DNA of 34,560 nucleotides, from contig CAAGQJ010000032.1 in assembly GCA_900772095.1 (NCBI GenBank), positions 1-34,560 of the forward strand, given 5' to 3'. Positions 15,842-24,468 of the stretch are shown here, one piece after another. Each line of letters opens with the position of its first letter. The first letter of the stretch is position 1. The notes under the pieces are model-generated. The model saw nothing but the letters and a program-made list of their open reading frames with translations. It did no database searches and was not told the DNA's origin. Source of the DNA: Bacilli bacterium (lineage in GTDB: Bacteria; Bacillota_I; Bacilli_A; RF39; UBA660). Both the position numbers and the translations under genes were made by a program.

Positions 15842-16504
15842 TTATTCTTTAATAGTTTTAAAATTATTAAATACTTTTATTTTTTTGTTATTTACATATA
15901 TGTAATAGTTTTCTGCTTCTTCTTTATTTAGTTTAACGGATGTTACATATGCAAAGTTTTTGGGAGCATCTTCATTTATAAGAAATTTTTCAAATTTTGA
16001 ATTAAGTGTATCTGTTATAAGTAAATCATTATTTTTTTCGTCTTTTATTATGAGAAAATATAAATTACTTTTGCTAACTTTATGTAAAAAAATACTAATT
16101 GAACCATCTTTTTTAGAAGATAAAGATGCATATTTAAACTTCCAATTATTATTTTGTTTAATTGCTATGTATGAAGTAAAATCTTTTTTATTATCTAGAC
16201 AACTTATGAAATAATAGTTGTCTTTTGAAGTGATATTTATTATAGTTTCTTTAGGATAATAGTAATTAAATTCTTCTTTGATACTGTCAAATTTAAAGAA
16301 ATAATTATCTACTGGAAAAATGAGTATTGTGATTTGTGCTACAAAATATAGTAATATAAGTATTCGAGATATGATTGAAATTTTTTTCTTATTTTCAGGT
16401 AAGTTTTTCTTTGATAAAAAGATAAAATTGATAATACCACTTGATAATACTAAAACTGAAATAATTGATAAAGATATTAAGATAGTAAATATTTTATGGT
16501 TCAT
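15842..16504 (-). CDS. two-TM membrane protein, paralog 2, intact
   Basis: 220 residues, the only one of the three paralogs without a frameshift. Two membrane helices (about 5-30 and 46-64) are followed by an external domain with YFFKFDSIKEEFNYYYPKETIINITSKDNYYF, SNLYFLIIKDEK, and the C-terminal YVTSVKLNKEEAENYYIYVNNKK, ending KTIKE. AGGAGT precedes the ATG. The family is not recognised. Conserved aromatic-rich YYYPK and NYY(I/F) motifs recur in all three members and would define a family profile. The 3' 99 bases are almost identical to the end of paralog 1, while the rest is diverged, which suggests recent gene conversion there. Confidence 0.75.
   Translation of the reverse strand: MNHKIFTILISLSIISVLVLSSGIINFIFLSKKNLPENKKKISIISRILILLYFVAQITILIFPVDNYFFKFDSIKEEFNYYYPKETIINITSKDNYYFISCLDNKKDFTSYIAIKQNNNWKFKYASLSSKKDGSISIFLHKVSKSNLYFLIIKDEKNNDLLITDTLNSKFEKFLINEDAPKNFAYVTSVKLNKEEAENYYIYVNNKKIKVFNNFKTIKE
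15845..15943 (-). repeat. near-identical 100-bp segment, copy B
   Basis: Partner of 14681-14780, offset by about 1,164 bases, in the same orientation and at the same place in the paralogous gene. Confidence 0.85.
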
Positions 16505-16528
16505 AAAATCAACTCCTAAATATAATAA

Positions 16529-17238
16529 TTAATTTTTTTCAAATACTTTTATTTCTTTATCATCTACAGATACGTAATAGTTTTCTTTATCTTCATCATT
16601 TAATTTTATAAATGTAGTATAGAAGTATTTTTTTGTTTTGCCGAAAAATGTTTTTTCATCTATTGTTATTTCTTTAAATTCTGAATTATTGGTGTCTTTT
16701 AGTTTTGGTTTTTCTGTACTGTTATTTTCTATTTTTATAAAATATAAGTTATCTTCATTTATCTTATAACAAAAGACTGTTACTCCATCTATCGTTTTAT
16801 ATGAATAATTAATGGAATAAAAATTCCATTTATCATCTTTTTTTCTGCGATGAAGTCATAACTATGGTCATCATCACCTAAGCTATTGATATAATAATAA
16901 TTGTCTTTTGATATGGTGTTTATTATTTTGTTTTTTGGATAATAATAATTAAATGTTTTTTCGACGGTATTAGACTTAAGGAAATAATCTTCTATTGGAA
17001 GTGTGGTTAATACAACTATAATTGTTGTGTAAAATAGTCCTAATATAATGGCATAAGCACGGGTAAATTTTCTATTATTTAATATTTGTTCTTTTGTGTC
17101 TATATTTGTATTTTTTTGTTTTTTCTTTGGTAGAAATTTTGAAATTAATTTTATAAAAAATACTAGTAAAAATTGTAATATAAATGCTAGTGCAAATGCT
17201 GATAAAAATATAATGATAATAAATGTTCTATGGCTCAT
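16529..17238 (-). pseudogene. two-TM membrane protein, paralog 3, frameshifted in a poly-A run
   Basis: The reading frame from 17238 stops at 16789 after 149 residues. One extra base in the seven-A run around 16844-16850 restores a frame that continues DDKWNFYSINYSYK, NLYFIKIEN and KLNDEDKENYYVSVDD, and ends at a TAA at 16529-16531. It aligns throughout with paralogs 1 and 2. The restored product would have about 236 residues, with two membrane helices (about 5-30 and 62-82) and the external YYYPKNKI domain. The promoter, AGGAG site and start codon are intact. This is either a decayed gene, a phase-variable gene in its off state, or a sequencing error in a homopolymer. Confidence 0.8.
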
Positions 17239-17259
17239 ATAATCACTCCTTATAGTTTT

Positions 17260-17288
17260 ATTATATATTAATTAGTGGTTAACATCAA
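17260..17288 (-). promoter_or_regulatory. sigma-A-type promoter of the paralog cluster
   Basis: TTGATG (17283-17288), 17 bases, TATAAT (17260-17265) on the minus strand, about 20 bases before the paralog 3 start codon and directly downstream of the previous terminator. Confidence 0.75.
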
Positions 17289-17310
17289 GAAAAAAACACC
17301 TATTAGGTGT
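17289..17310 (-). terminator. rho-independent terminator of the DUF421 gene
   Basis: The minus strand reads ACACCT, loop AAT, AGGTGT (17296-17301 with 17305-17310), followed by six T. It abuts the promoter of the paralog cluster. Confidence 0.8.
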
Positions 17311-17349
17311 AATGTGAATTTTTATAAGTAAGTTTTTATTATTTTTTTA

Positions 17350-18057
17350 TTATTCTAAGACATCTCCTATTTTGATGTTGTTTTTTTCATATAGATTTAG
17401 TTTTTCATTGTTATCTAAAGTACCTAAGAGAATATCTTCTACTTTTTTGCCTTTTATATTTAGTTCTTTTTCTAACCATTTTGTATCTTTACCCATGTTT
17501 TCTAGGTTTTTATTCATTATATTACCATCTATTATTACATTAGCGCATAAGCTTTCTTTTTTGCCTTTTAGTTTCATATCTTTTAATGTTACTGGTTTAT
17601 TTTCTGATTTTGGCAATATACTTAGTTTTCCGTCTGCTTCCATGAGTGCATATGATATTTCTGATATATCAAAATATCCTTGTGCTCTACATTGTTCTAA
17701 TAGGTCGTTAATGTCGTATTTTACTTTTTTTAATCCTTCTTCTAAGAGTATTCCATCATGAATTATTACTGTTGGAATGCCCATAAAAAATCTTCGTAAG
17801 ACAATACTTTTCATAGTTAGAATGGATATTAAGTATGCAACTACACCAAATATTATTACTGCAAGGGTTCCATGAATAATGTCTGACTCTAAATTTATAG
17901 TAAGTTCTGCAGCAAAGTTACCTATTGATATTCCTATGACATAGTCAAATAAACTTAATTGAGAAACTTGTTTTTTGCCTAACATTTTCGTTATTAAAAA
18001 TAAAGTTACTAATGATACTAAAGCTCTTATGGTTACTTCGATTAATTCTTTTTTCAT
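17350..18057 (-). CDS. DUF421 (YetF/YrbG-type) membrane protein
   Basis: 235 residues. Three N-terminal membrane helices (about 8-24, 38-55 and 60-82) contain the family pattern RALVSLVTLFLITKMLGKKQVSQLSLFDYVIGISIGNFAAE. A cytoplasmic domain follows with the conserved GIPTVIIHDGIL, the arginine-containing LEQCRAQGYFDISEISYALMEADGKLSILPK, and PVTLKDM. This is the B. subtilis YetF/YkjA/YdfR family. Members affect spore or vegetative membrane physiology in ways not fully settled, so I give no specific role. The gene has its own terminator. GGTGAT precedes the ATG. Length and motifs are complete. Confidence 0.9.
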   Translation of the reverse strand: MKKELIEVTIRALVSLVTLFLITKMLGKKQVSQLSLFDYVIGISIGNFAAELTINLESDIIHGTLAVIIFGVVAYLISILTMKSIVLRRFFMGIPTVIIHDGILLEEGLKKVKYDINDLLEQCRAQGYFDISEISYALMEADGKLSILPKSENKPVTLKDMKLKGKKESLCANVIIDGNIMNKNLENMGKDTKWLEKELNIKGKKVEDILLGTLDNNEKLNLYEKNNIKIGDVLE

Positions 18058-18135
18058 ATAATCACCATTATTAATATGGTTAAAATTTAGAAAAATATTA
18101 AGTTTTATATAGAGTTTTATTAAAAAAAGAATTAT

Positions 18136-20139
18136 TTATTTCAATAACTCTTCTATTTTTTCATATAAAGATTCTTCTGTTAGTCCTAGATGTTCTTCTA
18201 GTTCTTCTTTTTTGGCACTTTTACCGAAGTTATCTATAGTAAATAAGTATTTATCACTGTAAACAAATTCGTACCATGAGTATGAGGAAGAAAATTCTAT
18301 TACTATTTTTTTGCTTGTTAAAGGTAATATGTTTTCTTTATATTTTGCATCTTGTTTTTTAAATAATTCAATAGATGGCATACTTACTACTCTTGTATAA
18401 ATGTGTTTTATAGCTAATCTATTGCTTATATTAATGGCTAGTTGTAATTCGCTTCCTGTTGCTATTAAAATGCCTGTATAGTTTTCGTAGTCTATTACTA
18501 TGTAAGCGCCTTTATCTACATCATTTATTTTTGTAGTTTCATAAGTTTTCATTTTATTTTTACTTAGTATTATGGCAGATGGGTTATTATTTTTAAATGC
18601 ACTTTTATATGCGCCAAGGATTTCATTGGCATCTCCGGGACGATATACATTTAAATTAGGAATTGATCTTAGCATTACTAATTGTTCTACTGGTTCATGA
18701 GTTGGGCCATCTTCTCCAACTAGAATATTATCATGAGTAAATATATATATTACTGGTAAATTCATTATGGCAGACATCCTAATAGCTGGTTTTAAATAGT
18801 CTGAAAATGCTAAAAATGTTGAACCAAAGCATCTTATATTGGATAGTGCTATACCATTTAGTATTGCTCCCATGGCATGTTCTCTTACTCCAAATAAGAT
18901 ATTTCTACCATCGTAAGAAGAACTAGTGAAGTTATTACCATCTTCAATATATGTTTTAGTGCTACTGGCTACGTCACTAGAGCCACCAATTATTAATTTA
19001 TTTTCTTTGCATATCTTGTTTAAAATAATGCTTGATATATCTCTGCCAGTTAAGTCCTCTTTTAAATCTATATCTACATTTTTAAAACTTATTTCATTTT
19101 TGCCTTCTAGGAGATTTTCAAATTCTTTTTTATATTCTTCTTTGGCTTTTGGTAAAACAATTGCTAGGTTTTTATTATATTCATTTATTATTTTTTCGTT
19201 TCTTTTGCTTACTTGTTCTTTCATATAAGTGTATGCTTCTTCTAGAATAGTAAATGGTACATCTCTTATTCCTAGTTTTTCTTTTAGATTAGTTATGTCT
19301 TCTTCATCTAGACATTTACCGTGTACTAAGTTTGTATTTTCTAATTTTGAGCCTAATCCAATAGTGGTTTTTACTTCAATGAATGATGGTTTGTCTTTAC
19401 ATTCTTTGGCTTTAGTAATGGCATTATCTATTAAATCTAAGTTGCGTCCGTCTTGTACTAAGTGGGTATCCCAGTTCATGGCTTTAAAGCGGTCTAAAAC
19501 GTTTTCTTTAAATGTTTCTTTTGTGGAGCCATCTAGGGTCATATTGTTGGAATCATAGATTACAATTAATTTTCCTAATGAAAGGTTGCCTGCGATAGAT
19601 GATGCTTCATAAGATACTCCTTCCATTAAGTCTCCGTCGCCACATAAAACATATGTATAATGGTCTATTAAGCTATTTTTACCATAAGAGTATCTTTTGT
19701 TTAAGTAACGCTCTCCGATAGCTATTCCTACACTTCCTGCTATACCTTGTCCCAAAGGACCTGTAGACATGTCAACACCTGGTGTTACATTATACTCAGG
19801 ATGACCTGGAGTTCTTGATGAAAATTTTCTAAATTTTTTTAAATCTTCAATCGTAATATTAAAACCTGCAAAATATAGCGTTGCATATAAAAGTGCTGAA
19901 CCATGACCACAGGACATAATAAAGCGGTCTCTATTTATCCATTTATCATTTTTTGGGTCAAAGACTAAGTGTCTAGCATAAATATCATAAATAATGGGAG
20001 CAGCGCCGAGTACAATACCGGGATGTCCACTTTTAGCTTCATTTATCATATCGATAGCTAATGATTTAATATTGTTTACTACTTTATAATCTAATTCACT
20101 AAAGTTACTTTTTTCTTTATTATTTAATAAAAATCCCAT
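18136..20139 (-). CDS. tkt: transketolase
   Basis: Thiamine-diphosphate enzyme of the non-oxidative pentose phosphate pathway, 667 residues, the usual length. The N-terminal domain has AKSGHPGIVLGAAPI and SCGHGSALLY with the catalytic histidines, GPLGQGIA, and the ThDP-binding GDGDLMEG (about residues 168-175) with the distal NNMTLDG. The central pyrimidine domain has DGRNILFGVREHAMGAI with the catalytic Glu (about residues 416-432) and THDNILVGEDGPTHEPVEQL. The C-terminal domain has IATGSELQLA. It is a single gene with its own promoter at 20162-20190 and AGGGAGG before the ATG. No obvious hairpin terminator follows. It is divergent from the small plus-strand gene at 20282. Confidence 0.97.
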   Translation of the reverse strand: MGFLLNNKEKSNFSELDYKVVNNIKSLAIDMINEAKSGHPGIVLGAAPIIYDIYARHLVFDPKNDKWINRDRFIMSCGHGSALLYATLYFAGFNITIEDLKKFRKFSSRTPGHPEYNVTPGVDMSTGPLGQGIAGSVGIAIGERYLNKRYSYGKNSLIDHYTYVLCGDGDLMEGVSYEASSIAGNLSLGKLIVIYDSNNMTLDGSTKETFKENVLDRFKAMNWDTHLVQDGRNLDLIDNAITKAKECKDKPSFIEVKTTIGLGSKLENTNLVHGKCLDEEDITNLKEKLGIRDVPFTILEEAYTYMKEQVSKRNEKIINEYNKNLAIVLPKAKEEYKKEFENLLEGKNEISFKNVDIDLKEDLTGRDISSIILNKICKENKLIIGGSSDVASSTKTYIEDGNNFTSSSYDGRNILFGVREHAMGAILNGIALSNIRCFGSTFLAFSDYLKPAIRMSAIMNLPVIYIFTHDNILVGEDGPTHEPVEQLVMLRSIPNLNVYRPGDANEILGAYKSAFKNNNPSAIILSKNKMKTYETTKINDVDKGAYIVIDYENYTGILIATGSELQLAINISNRLAIKHIYTRVVSMPSIELFKKQDAKYKENILPLTSKKIVIEFSSSYSWYEFVYSDKYLFTIDNFGKSAKKEELEEHLGLTEESLYEKIEELLK

Positions 20140-20161
20140 ATTTATTCCTCCCTATAATAAG

Positions 20162-20190
20162 ATTGTATCAAATTTCTAATTAAAAGTCAT
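20162..20190 (-). promoter_or_regulatory. sigma-A-type promoter of tkt
   Basis: ATGACT (20185-20190), 17 bases, TACAAT (20162-20167) with an extended TGA on the minus strand, just upstream of the tkt ribosome binding site. Confidence 0.65.
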
Positions 20191-20240
20191 TATTATTTAA
20201 AAATAAAAAGAAATAAAATAAATATTCTATTTCTAATATC

Positions 20241-20267
20241 ACTTTATTAATTAGTATACATAAAATA
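20241..20267 (+). promoter_or_regulatory. possible sigma-K-type promoter
   Basis: AC at 20241-20242, exactly 16 bases, then CATAAAATA at 20259-20267. This fits the B. subtilis sigma-K consensus AC-N16-CATANNNTA, and the small membrane protein gene follows 14 bases later. The motif is short and the DNA is A/T-rich, so chance is a real alternative. Confidence 0.4.
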
Positions 20268-20281
20268 ACATAGGTGATTAT

Positions 20282-20491
20282 ATGTTTAAACATAGTTTTA
20301 TGTGTAATTGTACAGCCTGTAAAAATAAAAGAAGGAATAATGGATGTAATGTGTTTTTACTTGCTTTTTTCTTAGTAATTATTGTGTATCAATCATTTAT
20401 TACTATATTTTGGACTATTACATTTAATGCCATATTATTATTTATTGAAATTATTTTATTCTTCTTTATTTTGATTAGAATAATATGGTGA
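20282..20491 (+). CDS. small Cys-rich membrane protein, 69 residues
   Basis: Short plus-strand gene with a good AGGTGAT ribosome binding site. The N terminus holds three clustered cysteines (CNCTAC) and a fourth in NNGCN, separated by basic KNKRRN. Two membrane helices follow (about 23-44 and 47-67, phenylalanine/isoleucine-rich). Metal binding by the Cys cluster is possible. No family is recognised. Its last 36 bases overlap the 3' end of the convergent ysxE gene. A sigma-K-like promoter motif upstream and the sporulation neighbours suggest expression in the mother cell, but that is inference. It lies divergently from tkt. Confidence 0.65.
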   Translation: MFKHSFMCNCTACKNKRRNNGCNVFLLAFFLVIIVYQSFITIFWTITFNAILLFIEIILFFFILIRIIW

Positions 20492-21346
20492 AATTATTTT
20501 ATCTGTTTTATATATATAATCAAGTAATTCTTTTACTTTTTTTGTATTGTTATATTCATTATTGTTTAATTCTAATTTATTTGGTATGGATATTAGGATA
20601 AATAATAATTTTTTTTCTTCTTCTAATAATGGGTATCTATTTTCATATTCATTTAAAAGAACTGAGAAATCTATATCTTTATAGTTTTTTTTATATAATT
20701 TATATAAATCATATACTGGTATATCAAATTTTGCATTGTCCCAACTTATTAGATAACTATTAGTGTTTCTTAGTAAATGATTTAGTTCTAAGTTATTATG
20801 TATTAAAGTTACTCTTTGTTTATCTTTTTCTTTTATTAAATCATACCAACTGGATAATTCATTTTTTAAATAATCTATTAAAGCGTATATTTTGCTTATA
20901 TTTCTTGCTAATAAATAACTAGAAGGAGACATAAATACTTCACTATCAATATAATCATTTAAAGTTAAATAGTACTCTAGTAGTTCATTTAGTTTTTTAT
21001 CTATTTCTTCGTATATTACTTTATAATCATCTATGTCAATGTTTTTATAATGAGTTGTTTTGGTATGTAATAGACTAACTAGGTTTATTAAATCAAGAGC
21101 TTTTTCTTCTTTACTTATTGATAAATCTTCAATATATTCATATACATCATAATTACTTTCTCTAAATGATTTGGGAAAGTAATTAAAGTTTCTGCTTTCT
21201 AAATAAGTGAATATTTTATCTAAATCGTTTTTATCTTTTTTAAAAATAAATTTGTTATTTTTTGTGGATACTAAAGTAGCACTATTTAACTTTTTATAAC
21301 CTGTTGGGATAATATTACATTTTCTTAGTAATTCATTTTCAATCAT
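20456..21346 (-). CDS. ysxE: YsxE/CotS-like spore coat-associated kinase-fold protein
   Basis: 296 residues with an aminoglycoside-phosphotransferase-like layout. There is an N-lobe with KNNKFIFKK (about residues 29-37). The catalytic-loop counterpart is VTLIHNNLELNHLL (about 180-193, in place of the canonical HGDLxxxN), followed by SYLISWDNAKFDIPVYDLYKLYKK, the DxD-type block that here reads SWDNAKFD. This is the CotS/YsxE/YutH pattern of Firmicute spore-coat proteins, most of which are thought to be degenerate kinases. It directly follows spoVID with an 8-base overlap, the same pair order as in B. subtilis (spoVID-ysxE). That context carries much of the name. Convergent with the small gene at 20282. 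Confidence 0.78.
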   Translation of the reverse strand: MIENELLRKCNIIPTGYKKLNSATLVSTKNNKFIFKKDKNDLDKIFTYLESRNFNYFPKSFRESNYDVYEYIEDLSISKEEKALDLINLVSLLHTKTTHYKNIDIDDYKVIYEEIDKKLNELLEYYLTLNDYIDSEVFMSPSSYLLARNISKIYALIDYLKNELSSWYDLIKEKDKQRVTLIHNNLELNHLLRNTNSYLISWDNAKFDIPVYDLYKLYKKNYKDIDFSVLLNEYENRYPLLEEEKKLLFILISIPNKLELNNNEYNNTKKVKELLDYIYKTDKIISPYYSNQNKEE

Positions 21347-22001
21347 TATTGGTACTAGGTATTATAAGTTTTGTTCCAGTAGTAAAATTATTTATATCAT
21401 TGTAGTCACTTAATTCTTCTTTTGTTATTTTGTATTTAGTTAGTATTTGTTCTATAGTGTCTTCTTCTCTTACTATGTATACTCTGTAAGTTAGGTATCT
21501 TTCGTCATTTTCCTCTAGATTTATTATATTTTCTTTTTCTTCTTTTACTATATTAACAGTATTTTCTATGTCACGAATTTCTTTTTTTGGTTCTTCTTTT
21601 ATTTCGTGTATAACTTCTTTAGGTAATTCTTCTAAATCGATGCATCTATTTTCTTCTTTTTTTTCTTCTTTTTCTTTTTTAGTTAAGTTATCTATTAGTA
21701 CAACAATGCTTACTCTTAATATTTCATCATTTATTATTTCATAATGGAAATCATCTATATCTATTTTACAATCGAAAGTATCATAATCATCACTTATAGC
21801 AATTTCACATGGAACTTTATAGCTATATTCTTCCTCCTCACTACTTTCTTTTGTTAATTTATAGTTACCTTTTATGTAGAAATTACCTACAATTAAATCC
21901 TCGCCTTTTAGTGTTAAGTCATTATCTAAGGAAATACTAGTTAAATCACCTATCTTTGTTTTAAATGTAATATCCTTTGTAAAAGGAATTGTTTGTTTCA
22001 T
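21339..22001 (-). CDS. spoVID: SpoVID-like spore coat morphogenetic protein with C-terminal LysM
   Basis: 220 residues. The N-terminal beta-rich domain starts KQTIPFTKDITFKTKIGDLTSISLDNDL, similar to the SpoVID/SpoVIAA-type N terminus (SISLDxD). A strongly acidic, Glu/Lys-rich linker occupies about 115-165. One LysM domain ends the protein (about 170-220, YIVREEDTIEQILTKYKI, NNFTTGTKLIIP). SpoVID anchors the coat to the forespore surface through SpoIVA and binds SafA. The B. subtilis protein is about 575 residues, so this is a much shortened version with only a short linker. The ATG at 22001 follows AGGAGG; a longer reading from 22061 has no such site. Located in the order lon-spoVID-ysxE. 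Confidence 0.83.
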   Translation of the reverse strand: MKQTIPFTKDITFKTKIGDLTSISLDNDLTLKGEDLIVGNFYIKGNYKLTKESSEEEEYSYKVPCEIAISDDYDTFDCKIDIDDFHYEIINDEILRVSIVVLIDNLTKKEKEEKKEENRCIDLEELPKEVIHEIKEEPKKEIRDIENTVNIVKEEKENIINLEENDERYLTYRVYIVREEDTIEQILTKYKITKEELSDYNDINNFTTGTKLIIPSTNND

Positions 22002-22044
22002 ATTAAGACCTCCTAGTAAAAGGTATGCAAAAAAGAAATAAATA

Positions 22045-24372
22045 TTATTCTTCGTTAACATTTATTTCTTTTTTTAGTTTTTCAAATAAAGTTTCATAGT
22101 TAGAAACATAGATAAATTTAATACCACGTTTGATAGATTTGTCTAATGCTTCGATGTCTTTTTCATTATCTTTTGGGATAAATATTTTTTTTATACCGTA
22201 TTTTTTAGCACTTATTATCTTTTCTTTTATACCTCCGACTGGTAATATGTTTCCTCTTAGAGTGAGTTCTCCGGTCATGCTTATTGTGTCGGGTATTTCT
22301 GTTTCAGTTAAGGCACTTATTATAGAGGTTGTTATAACAACTCCTGCTGAAGGGCCATCTTTTTTTACTGCGCCTTCTGGTACATGAAGATGGATATCAT
22401 TTTCTATTAATCTATTGTAATCTATATTAAATTTATCATAATTACTTTTGATATAACTATAAGCGATAGAAGCACTTTCTTTAAAAACGTCTCCTAAAGA
22501 ACCTGTTGTTATTATATTAGAATTACCACTATAATATGTAGCTTCTATTTTTAGAATATCTCCTCCATACATAGTATAACTTAAAGCATTTACAATTCCT
22601 ATATATGATTTATCTTTTGCTTTGCTACTAGGATACTTTTCATCTCCTAAGTATTTGGTTACTTCTTCTTCATTTATAATATTTAGTTTTATTTTTTTGT
22701 TTAATACTATTTCTTTAACTATTTTTCGTAATATAGTTAAAATCATTCTTTCTAGGTCTCTTACTCCGGCTTCTTTTGTATAATTATTTATTATTTTTAT
22801 AATAGCGTCATCAGTAAATACTATTTCTTCTTTATTTAAATTATATTCTTTTATGGAGTTTGGAATAATGTGATTTTTTGCTATATTTAATTTATCTATC
22901 AAGGTATAACTATTTATATCGATTATTTCCATTCTATCATATAGTTCAAGTGGTATTTGTTCTTTGTAATTGGCTGTACATATGAATAATACGTTAGATA
23001 AATCAAATTCTTCTTCAATGAAATTGTCGACAAAGTATTTATTTTGACTTTTGTCTAGGACTTCGAGTAAGGCACTTGATGGGTCACCTTTTATATCTTT
23101 AGTCATTTTATCTATTTCGTCAATGACAAATACTGGGTTTTTGGCTCCTGATTTTTTCATGCCCCCAATTATTTTACCATATGAAGAACCAATGTACGCT
23201 CTTCTGTGTCCTATTATTTCGGCTTCATCGTTGATGCCCCCGACACTTATTTTGGTAAATTTTCTTCCTAAAGCCTTTGCAACTGATTTGGCAAATGTTG
23301 TTTTTCCTACTCCTGGAGGACCAACTAAGCAGATAACACCTGAACTTTCATTATGTGAAAATTGTTCTACTGCAAGAAACTCTAATATGCGTTCTTTTGC
23401 TTCTTCCAAACCGTAATGTGTGGAGTCCAATATTTCTTTTGCTTTTTTTAAATTTTTATTATCTATAGTTTTGTAATTCCAAGGTAATGATAGTAAAATT
23501 TCTATATAGTTTCTTATCATTGATATTTCAGGTGATGCCGGATTTGCCTTTTCATAGCGACTTATTTCTTTTAGTAAGCGTTCTTTTATTTTTTTGTTAG
23601 CATCTAACTTTTCGACTTTGGCTTTTAAATCATCTATTTCTGTTTCTTTATCGTTAATACCTAATTCTTTATTGATGGCTTTGATTTTTTCGTTTAATAT
23701 ATACTCTTTTTGTGATTTGTCTAAGCTTTCTGAAACACGTTCTTCAATAGAATTTTCTAATGCAATTATTTTTAATTCTTCACTTATATCATCGAGTAGC
23801 ATTATAACTCTGTTAGTGGGTTCTATTTCTTTGATGTATTCTAGTTTTCGATTAATGGAAATAGGCATTTCATTTACTAAAATATCAGTTATTTTGTTTA
23901 TGTCGTTTATTCCTAATATTTGGGATAGAACACTGTTACTCATACTGGGGTTATGGTCAATAAAGTATTCTAATCGCTTAATTAAACTGCGTGAATATGC
24001 TACTTCTTCGGCACCAGATAATTCTCTAACATTTATTTCTTTGATGGATGCTACAAAACTTCCATCTTTATTAAAAGTATCTTCTATTTGTACTCTGTTT
24101 AAGCCTCTAATAACAAGTCTAATTTTCTGATTGGGAAGTTCAATTTTCATACTAATGTAACCTACAACACCATACTTAGAGATATTTTTTATTATTGGTT
24201 TTTCAGTAAAGGTATCACTAGGGTATGCTATTAAGATGTGTTTATTATAATATGATTCTGCTAAAGAAATTAATTCTTTGTCTTCTTCTTTTTCTAATTC
24301 TAAACGTATTTCATTATAAGGAAAAAGAACAATATCTTTTAAAAGTAAAATTGGTAAGCTTGTTATTGTCAT
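22045..24372 (-). CDS. lon: ATP-dependent protease La (LonA)
   Basis: 775 residues with the complete three-part LonA layout. The N-terminal substrate-recognition domain starts SLPILLLKDIVLFPYNEIRLELE. The AAA+ module has Walker A GPPGVGKTTFAKSVAKALGR (about residues 348-367) and Walker B PVFVIDEIDK. The C-terminal serine protease domain has the catalytic Ser in DGPSAGV (residue 675) and the catalytic Lys in GGIKEK (residue 716). It degrades misfolded and regulatory proteins. A strong AAGGAGG and a promoter at 24403-24430 precede it. It leads the lon-spoVID-ysxE string, which in B. subtilis is interrupted by ysxC and the hem genes; those are absent here. Confidence 0.97.
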   Translation of the reverse strand: MTITSLPILLLKDIVLFPYNEIRLELEKEEDKELISLAESYYNKHILIAYPSDTFTEKPIIKNISKYGVVGYISMKIELPNQKIRLVIRGLNRVQIEDTFNKDGSFVASIKEINVRELSGAEEVAYSRSLIKRLEYFIDHNPSMSNSVLSQILGINDINKITDILVNEMPISINRKLEYIKEIEPTNRVIMLLDDISEELKIIALENSIEERVSESLDKSQKEYILNEKIKAINKELGINDKETEIDDLKAKVEKLDANKKIKERLLKEISRYEKANPASPEISMIRNYIEILLSLPWNYKTIDNKNLKKAKEILDSTHYGLEEAKERILEFLAVEQFSHNESSGVICLVGPPGVGKTTFAKSVAKALGRKFTKISVGGINDEAEIIGHRRAYIGSSYGKIIGGMKKSGAKNPVFVIDEIDKMTKDIKGDPSSALLEVLDKSQNKYFVDNFIEEEFDLSNVLFICTANYKEQIPLELYDRMEIIDINSYTLIDKLNIAKNHIIPNSIKEYNLNKEEIVFTDDAIIKIINNYTKEAGVRDLERMILTILRKIVKEIVLNKKIKLNIINEEEVTKYLGDEKYPSSKAKDKSYIGIVNALSYTMYGGDILKIEATYYSGNSNIITTGSLGDVFKESASIAYSYIKSNYDKFNIDYNRLIENDIHLHVPEGAVKKDGPSAGVVITTSIISALTETEIPDTISMTGELTLRGNILPVGGIKEKIISAKKYGIKKIFIPKDNEKDIEALDKSIKRGIKFIYVSNYETLFEKLKKEINVNEE

Positions 24373-24402
24373 ACTTTTTCCTCCTTGTTAAAACTACTAT
24401 CT

Positions 24403-24430
24403 ATTATAATGTTTTTTTTATTTTAATCAA
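24403..24430 (-). promoter_or_regulatory. sigma-A-type promoter of lon
   Basis: TTGATT (24425-24430), 16 bases, TATAAT (24403-24408) on the minus strand. I see no CIRCE element (TTAGCACTC inverted repeat) or CtsR heptad repeat nearby. Confidence 0.65.
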
Positions 24431-24431
24431 G

Positions 24432-24459
24432 AAAAAAAGATAAAATTAATTATCTTTTT
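24432..24459 (-). terminator. rho-independent terminator of the rhodanese gene
   Basis: The minus strand reads AAAAAGATAA, a 6-base loop, TTATCTTTTT (24434-24443 with 24450-24459) and two more T. It ends ten bases from the stop codon and adjoins the lon promoter. Confidence 0.7.
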
Positions 24460-24468
24460 ATTTGAAAT

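Noticed and set aside
23051..23416. Plus-strand open frame opposite lon
   Set aside because: Shadow of the conserved AAA+ region of lon; no ribosome binding site and no plausible protein. The same holds for the other plus-strand frames opposite tsaB, rsmH, mraZ, tkt, era, ileS and yqfD.
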